DNA of 64,000 nucleotides. Origin: Pascua guehoae (Eukaryota; Basidiomycota; Tremellomycetes; Trichosporonales; Trichosporonaceae). Positions 57,691-64,000 of the stretch are shown here, one piece after another. Both the position numbers and the translations under genes were made by a program. Numbering within the stretch: position 1 is the stretch's first letter; each line of letters starts with the position of its first letter. The stretch is from NCBI GenBank assembly GCA_001600415.1, contig BCJX01000012.1:273119-337118 (forward strand), in the 5' to 3' direction. The notes below the pieces were generated by a model. That model had not been told where the DNA came from. It worked only from the letters and a program-made list of their open reading frames with translations, and made no database searches.

Positions 57691-58535
57691 TTACTGCTGC
57701 TGCTGCGGGTGTTAGCGGTGGGGCCGGAGGTAAGAGAAGGTGGGGATGGGGGTGTGGGGGGTTGACCTAGTGCAAGGCAAGGCCGAACCAAGCGGACTGG
57801 CGGATTGGCCTCGCTCGTCCGCTGGCGTGCTGGCGTCGACTCTTTCCGTTGGGGCCGGAACGGCCCCAACCCGTGACACTACTCACCGAGAAGCCAGGCT
57901 TGGAGCGGAGGGGCGAGGTAGAGAGGATGCTCGCGTTGGTGGGCGACGTGGCGACGCCGTACGAGGTACGAGCAATGGACGCGAGGTCGACGCCGTTCTG
58001 CTTGAGGCCGCCCTCGCGGTAACGGAGTGCCTGGGCGCGGTCCTCGTCCGAGACCTGGCTCATGCGGCGCGGGGGCTGGTTGCTGCGGTCGAGGCTGCCC
58101 GTCGAGTCCGAGGGGGAGCGGCCGATGGCGTCGGCATCAGCGTCGGCGTCGGCCTTGGACTCGTTGTCGTTGCCGTCGTCAAACATGGCCGTCTCGAGCT
58201 GGGCGTCCATGTCGCCCTGGTACTCGAGCGCCTCCTCTTCAGAGAGCGAGCCCCAGTTGTGCGGGCCGGCGCCGCCCTTGCGCGACGACTCGGACGTCTT
58301 GGTCATGCCCGTGCGGCTGTGGCGGTCCTTGGAGACCGCGGCGGGGTACGTGTTGCGCTGCGTGTTAGCATCGGCGTGTGTGGGTTGGGGTGGGCATTGG
58401 GAAATATGGATTGTGTGGGTGGAGACAACGAAGGGGTCACACGTCATCGGACACAGGGTGCTGCGACCCGTGAATGGCCCCAACGGCCCCAGCGCCGGCG
58501 GTGACGGTCGCGTGACTTACCTCGGTGCGGGTCAT
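57691..58535 (-). CDS. Stm1/HABP4-like (hyaluronan/mRNA-binding family) protein
   Basis: This is probably an RNA- or ribosome-associated protein. Three exons keep frame: 58535-58521, 58357-57887 and 57702-57691, giving 165 residues. After MTRTERNTYPAAVSKDRHSR comes the family-typical basic/glycine segment KGGAGPHNWGSLSEEEALEY (DRH...GGAGPHNWGS is the recognisable part). An acidic Asp/Ala stretch (ADADADADAIG) and a Ser-rich C-terminus (SILSTSPLRSKPGFS) follow. The first coding exon is 15 nt and the last only 12 nt (Gln-Gln-Gln-stop). The last exon is inferred from a good branch site/acceptor (GCTAACACCCGCAG) and frame. The family call rests on the short motif only; Oga1-like is another possible name. 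Confidence 0.65.
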
Positions 58536-59878
58536 CTTGGCTAGTGGTTGTGTGGTGTGTGGGGCGGTGGCTCCGGGGTGGATGTGTAGCGTGGGTGGGT
58601 GTGGGTTGGTGGTGGTGGTGGTGAGGTCGAGATACTGATGGAACAGTGGAGAGATCAGATGGGTGGGGGGTTGCGCACGTCTTATAGGCGAGTGAAGTGT
58701 CCTGGGTGCAGCAGCAAGTCGACTCGGCAAGTGCATGGCCATTCCACAATCTAGATTGGTGCGCCCCCACGCCCCGCGGGCTGGGCCGAGTGCAACCCCT
58801 CTCTACCTGCAGCCAGCAGAGCAGCATGATTGAATGAATGCGTGCTACGTGTGCCACCAGCCAGACTCTGAGAGAGGGTGGGTTGGACTGGGGCGGCGGC
58901 GGTTGTCTCCGGGTCACGAGGTGTTGGCGAGTGGCCTCATCATCTTGGACCTAGGTGGCGAGTGTGGCACTCCCTCCCCTGCGGGCCCATTGGACCACCC
59001 CCTTTGCTCAATGACGTCAATGTAAATGGTTCTTGGCTGTTTACCCCAGACGCCCCCCGCGCACAATCCCAATCCTAATTCCCTCGTCGCCCTTGTTCCC
59101 TTATTCCCTTATGGCCCCCTTTGATGAGCCTATTTCTCTATTTGCAGTTGGACCTCTTTGGTTTCATTTGGTATCTTGCCCTCACCTATCCTCACTCGCT
59201 ATGCGCCATTTACCAAAGCCAAGCCATGGCAAGCCATGACGAGCCACGACTCTCCCTATGGTGCGACCCAACCAAAATAAGCCAACACGTACCAAAAGGG
59301 CTCCATCGCTCACCAAGCACTCTGCAAGAGACAGCCGTGTTCTACCAGTTGGGCCCGTTGGGCCAGGTCGAGTCGACTTGATTCGGGATCTACAGGTTCA
59401 AGATCTCCCGAGATCGGGACACGACACGACTGGGCAGATCGGGCACTCACGGCAGGTACACCCCTGGTTGTGCTTGCTGAGCATGTGCTCGCATGTTCTC
59501 GCTCACATGTCGTGCATGTCGTGACATGTGCCCAGGTCGCTCGTCATGCCGGCTCTTGCTCGACCGGCTGCATGGCTGCACGCAGCCATTGCCGCAGACT
59601 ACATCGTGCGTCTTGTCGTGGACAGAGGTGGCGCTTGACGCCTCGTTGCGGCAGCGGCAGTGAGTCTTGCAGGTGTGCGTGTTGCCGCTGCGCGTCTCGA
59701 CTGCAGACGGCGAGCACGAGTTATCTCCCGTACCTGGGCAGCAGCGGAAGCAACCCTGCGTTGCAGCCTGCCCCACACCCAGCTCATGTCTCTAGCGAGT
59801 CGCATCGATCATGATACAGTATTCACAGGCACTAGCTACAAGGCTCAACGCCGTCGCAACTTCTAAGAAATCTTTCTT
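58536..59878. other. Intergenic region, ABC transporter 3' side to Stm1-like promoter
   Basis: About 1.3 kb. The part next to 58536 is TG/GGTGG-rich (leader and promoter of the Stm1-like gene). The rest shows no gene, tRNA or clear repeat. Confidence 0.5.
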
Positions 59879-62800
59879 CTAAACAGCATCCTCGCCACGG
59901 GGCTGCGGCTGCTCTTGCTCCTGCTCCTCGTGCTGCACCGGCTGGTGCTTCTTCTTGCGCTGCCACCAATGCTTCTTCTTGGGCTTGTCGTCGTCGTCGG
60001 CCGCATTGTCCTCCTTGACATTGTGCTCGCGCACAATCGACAAGAACGCGTTCTCGGTCGACGCTCTGGATGATGTCAGCTTTGGGCTTGAGGTAGTCAT
60101 ACCACTGCCATTCTCGTCACTTTGGTCCCAGGGCCAGGTCCGTGGTCCGCCCACAGGGCCCAGGGACCGGGGGCCCGATCACGCAGAGGCAAGCTCCGCC
60201 GCCGTAAAGGCCCGCCCAGCAACGAGCCAACCACGGAGCGTTGCTCGCCTTGCCAGCGTGGTTCAGAGTCTAACCCCACATTCGGCGTCTTGACAAGCTC
60301 GGGTCGGGCTCTCGTGTGGACGATCACTTTGGGTCCTGGATCCACCCCCATCCGATCGCCAGTACACTCACTCATGCAGGGTCATTTCCTCGAGTCCCAT
60401 CTCCTGTGCGGCGCCCTGCAGGACGCCGAGGAGCGAATCAAGGTCGTCCTCGCCGACGCCCGGCACCGCGAGGCGCGTCTGCGTGTCGACCGAGCGGTGT
60501 GCGAGCGGGAATCCGCGCTTGCAGAGGTAGTCGACTGCGGGGTCGACATTGGCCGACGACAGGTGGACCTCGTACGTGGCGTAGCGCGACTTGAGCGACG
60601 AGGGCGTTCCGATTGCTGTACGTCAGTGGCGCTTTCTCCCAGCAGCACCGCCTGCCAACGCCATTGATGCGTTTTTGCACAGCGCGGCACGGCATGTACC
60701 GGCACGAGGCGGGCCCGTCTCCTGCCGAGTCCGAGTCCGAAGCGTCGACTCAACTCACCAAGCATCTTGGTCGCGATGATTCCGACACGCGACGCGAGCG
60801 CGTCTACTTCCTCCATCGAGTGGGTCGTCATGACGACGGCACGTTGGCGTGTCAGCGTGGCGAGCTGTGAAGCGTTAGCGCGTCAAACACCACAGCCTGG
60901 TACAAGGTGCAGCCCACTCACAGTCGCCCATGCCTCGCGCTTGCTAAACGGGTCGACACCGCTCGAGAACTCGTCAATGAGAATGACAGGCCGGTCGCCA
61001 ATGAGCGCAATCGCGAGCGCGAGCTTGCGCTGGTTGCCGCCCGAGAGCGATGTGGCGAGATCGTCCGCCTTGGGCGCAAGACCCGAGATGGAGAGGAGAA
61101 CGGCGACGTCACGCGCGAGCTCGCGCTTGGGCACGCCCTTGAGCCGGCCGTAGAGCCACAGGTGCTGGCTGACTGGTTGGTTAGTGGGGAGGCAGGAAGA
61201 GGGGCAGGGAAGGCGTTGCTCAGTTGGGACCTACCTGTGAGATTGTCGTCGATGGCGTTGACTTGGGGACACACGCCGAGCTCTGAACGGCTATCTGGGT
61301 CAGTACTGTGCGTGCTGTTGTGACGCTACCCCACTCACGCCTTGTTGCGTGACTTGACAATGGACCTGCCCATGACGGAAACGTCGCCGCGCGTCGGCCA
61401 TTCCTAAGAGGGTTTAGCATCAAATGTGGCATCATGTGGGCTGACGAATACTCACCACACCACGAATACACGCCAGCATGGTCGTCTTTCCCGCGCCATT
61501 GGGGCCGATGAGGGCAAACGTCTCGCCGACATTGACGCCAAACGACACGTCCTCGACGGCGGGGCGGGCCTTTTTGTCATACTTTTTCATGAGGTCCTTT
61601 ACCACGAGCGAGTCGGTGGCACTGTTCTCGACGCGCTCCTTTTCCCTGACAACGTCGGCGTCTACCGAGTCATCGGCGACGGCGTGCGGGCGTGCACGGC
61701 GGAAGAAGCGGCGGAACGGGATGGGCGCGCCAGAGTCGACGTAGATGAGGATGCCGAATGCGAAAAAGGCCTGGGCGGCGAGGTAGGCCAGGGGCCCACC
61801 AAACTGGTGAATGTTTGAAAACGGCTTGGTTGTGCGTCTGCCAAACCCGTCGCAGAGGAGGTTGAACGAGTTGACCGAGACGAGGGCCGCGCGGGCTGGT
61901 GTAAGCGGGGTCGAAATTGGTGCTACTCACCAATGTTGGGGACGGGGCCGATGACGCCGATACCAAGCTGCGCAATGTTGAGTTTTTCAGTCACATTTGC
62001 CGCCTTGTCGAGAATGTTGATGAACATGTAGACGAGGCTGGGTGTGTCAGTGCCAAGTCGCCTAACGCGTACGCATACGCGTACTCACTAGACGGCGATA
62101 AAAGTAACGGCATTGTAGACGGCCACGAGAGCCCAGGCGCCGAGTGCCGACTTGACCATGAGGGAAATGACAAACGCCCACAGCGTCGACGTGATGCCAA
62201 AGAAGACGAGGCAGACCCACAGGTATCCGAGGCCGTTGAACTGGCCCGAGGCGGCAAACCCAATGGTCATAACGGACGAAACAAAGAGGATAAACGGCAG
62301 CTCGAATACGAGGTGGCCGAGCCAGAGTGCGACGGGCTTTGCGCCGTTGCTTGCTGTCAGCCAGCCAGAGACTCAAACAACCCACCTGTACTGGTTGGCG
62401 CGGACGTTGGACGCCTTTTCCTGCGTGGGGTAGACGGCGGCAAACGCGGGCCAGATGCCCATGACAAACCCGCTACAGAGGTTAGAAGTTGATTCTGTTT
62501 AAACGACTGCGCGGCACTCACAAAAAGGTAAACCAGAGGAGCACCTTGCCGGTGCTCCTAAAGTCTGGCGAGGGGATAAACTGCCAGTTTGTGCGGATCC
62601 TAAACGGCTCGGCGTCGGGGCGGAGCTGCTCGAGCAGGCTGTTCGAGTACAGGTTTAGCATGGTGACGCCCTTGGCCTCGAGCTTTGCGTCCTCCCACGC
62701 GACAATGGCGCTGGATGCCGGGAGGGCCGCGAGGGAGAGGGCGCCGAGGGACATGTTTGCCATTTGATCCTTGAGCGTGTCCTGGAATGCGTCCGTGTCG

Positions 62801-64000
62801 ACCGTCTGGGCGCCGTCCACCGCGGCCGATGTCCAGTTTGCGACGCCAGAGTCGCCCACGGCAATGAGGGGCGGTTCAAAGTCGATCCTAAACTGGCTGA
62901 ACGGGTAGGTCATGGGCCTGATAATTTCCGTTTCCGCCACATAGTCGCACGTCTGCACGCGGCCCTTCATAAAGACCAGCGGGATGGTCGTGGCCAGGAT
63001 GACGGCAAGGACACAGCCGAGGGGCAGGATCCACCCGCGGGTCAAGATGAGGATGCGCTTGACGACAATGGTCCAGATCATCTGCGCATCCCTCCGCCAC
63101 CACGACATCTGGGCGCCAGGTGAGAGGTACAGGTGCGACGACGGGTGGACGGGGTAGCCTGCCTCGAGCTCGTTTTCCGCATAGTACATGGTCGTGTCGG
63201 AGGGGGTCTTTGACATGCTGGTAAACTTGGACAAGAACGGAAACTTGGAGTTGTTTGAAGTGACTGCAGTCCGGGGCGTGTCGGTCCCGCCGCCGTTCAG
63301 GGGCGCAATCGAGCTGCCATCCTGTGGCGCTTCCGTGTCGTCCTCGGTGTTGAGGTCGAGGAAGACTTCCTCAAGCGTGGTGCTGCCGACCTGGTACCGA
63401 ACGTCTGTGCCGCTCCGGCGCAGGGTCTGCAGGCGGCGGACAAGACGGCGCACGAGGGCCATGTCGTTGCTGCCCGTGTAAAACAGGTGCTTGCCCTTGG
63501 TCGAGTGAATGGACAGGTTGGGCTCGACCTCGCGGAGCATGTCGAGAAGGCCGTCGGGGTCGATCCGGCCGTCGTTGTCGACCGAGACGGTGAATCCATG
63601 CCCGAGACGCGTCTTGAGGGCCACTGGCGTGTCGAGCGCGAGCAGTTTGCCGGGGGCTTGGAGGATTGCAATATTGTCCGCGAGGTAGTCTGCCTCGTCG
63701 AGAAAATGCGTCGTGAGGACAATAGTCGCCAGGCCACGGTGGGCCGAGACGACCTCCCAGATGGCGCGGCGCGAGAGCGGGTCGAGGCCACTGGTGATCT
63801 CGTCGAGGAGGAGGAGGTTGGACCCGCCGGCCAGCGCACACGCGAGCTGGAGCTTGCGCTTCTGGCCACCGCTAATATTCTTTGCGAGGAAGCCGGCCTT
63901 GGGGGTGAGGTTGCACCGCTCGAGCAGCGCGGCGTCACCCTCCTTGTCGACCTGGTTGGAGTCCTTGATGCCACGCCACAGGCGCACATGCTGCGCGCAC
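59879..64000 (-). CDS. ABCA-type ABC transporter, C-terminal 1093 residues
   Basis: This is a full-size membrane ATPase of the ABCA (ABC-2) group, probably moving lipids. Its N-terminus lies beyond the right edge. Eleven exons keep frame: 64000-62522, 62472-62386, 62349-62089, 62037-61931, 61895-61456, 61403-61339, 61290-61235, 61172-60922, 60864-60759, 60615-60372 and 60065-59879. First comes the C-terminal part of NBD1: signature ISGGQKRKLQLACAL, Walker B LLLLDEITSGLDP and H-loop TTH. Next is a transmembrane domain opening with MIWTIVVKRILILTRGWILP, a large luminal loop and several helices. NBD2 has Walker A GPNGAGKTTM, signature LSGGNQRKLALA, Walker B PVILIDEFSSGVDP and H-loop TTHSMEEVDALA. 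The tail is basic (KKKHWWQRKKKH), then Gln/Glu-rich. NBD1 Walker A is not in the window. Confidence 0.94.

Overview
This window is nuclear DNA of a fungus, most likely a basidiomycete yeast of the Tremellomycetes (a Trichosporonales-like genome). This rests on the GC-rich coding sequence, the many 35-60 nt introns with GTRNGT donors and CTRAY branch sites, the typically eukaryotic gene set and the dense two-strand gene order. I could not run any search, so names come from recognisable motifs and from exon structures that keep frame from start to stop.

Left third (1-20.3 kb), compact housekeeping genes: the 3' end of an MFS transporter (+), condensin subunit 1 (-), proteasome subunit beta-7/Pre4 (+), ribosomal protein uS8/Rps22 (-), RNase P/MRP subunit Pop3 (+), NatC catalytic subunit Naa30/Mak3 (-), Mediator Med17 (+) and a 1102-residue Zn2Cys6 transcription factor (+). 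Several pairs are head to head with 0.25-0.7 kb promoters: condensin/PRE4, RPS22/POP3 and NAA30/MED17.

Middle (20.3-34 kb), gene-poor and repeat-rich: tRNA-Asp(GTC) and tRNA-Gly(GCC, with intron), which share a related 5' flank; a degenerate tandem repeat of about 110 bp; a two-exon gene of unknown function; a CRAL-TRIO plus RhoGAP protein; then about 3.6 kb filled with several unrelated minisatellites.

Centre right (34-48.7 kb): V-ATPase proteolipid c (-), DNA polymerase delta subunit 4 (-) head to head with a gamma-tubulin complex component (+) across a promoter containing ACGCGT, tRNA-Ile(AAT), a 10-exon DUF2408-like protein with an internal repeated module (-), 4.6 kb without a recognisable gene that includes a 100-N assembly gap, and a 14-3-3 protein (+).

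Right end (49-64 kb): a UPF0538/C2orf76-family protein whose introns far outweigh its exons (+), a zinc-independent quinone-oxidoreductase-like MDR enzyme (+), a Stm1/HABP4-like RNA-binding protein (-), and the C-terminal 1093 residues of an ABCA-type ABC transporter running off the right edge (-).

The genes belong to general cell machinery and do not form one pathway. The most unusual signals are an 8-nt microexon in NAA30, three G/C homopolymers each exactly 36 nt long, minisatellites in introns and intergenic DNA (one heptamer family at two loci 23 kb apart), the related flanks of two tRNA genes, and the repeated module in the DUF2408-like protein. I found no CRISPR array and no intact transposon.
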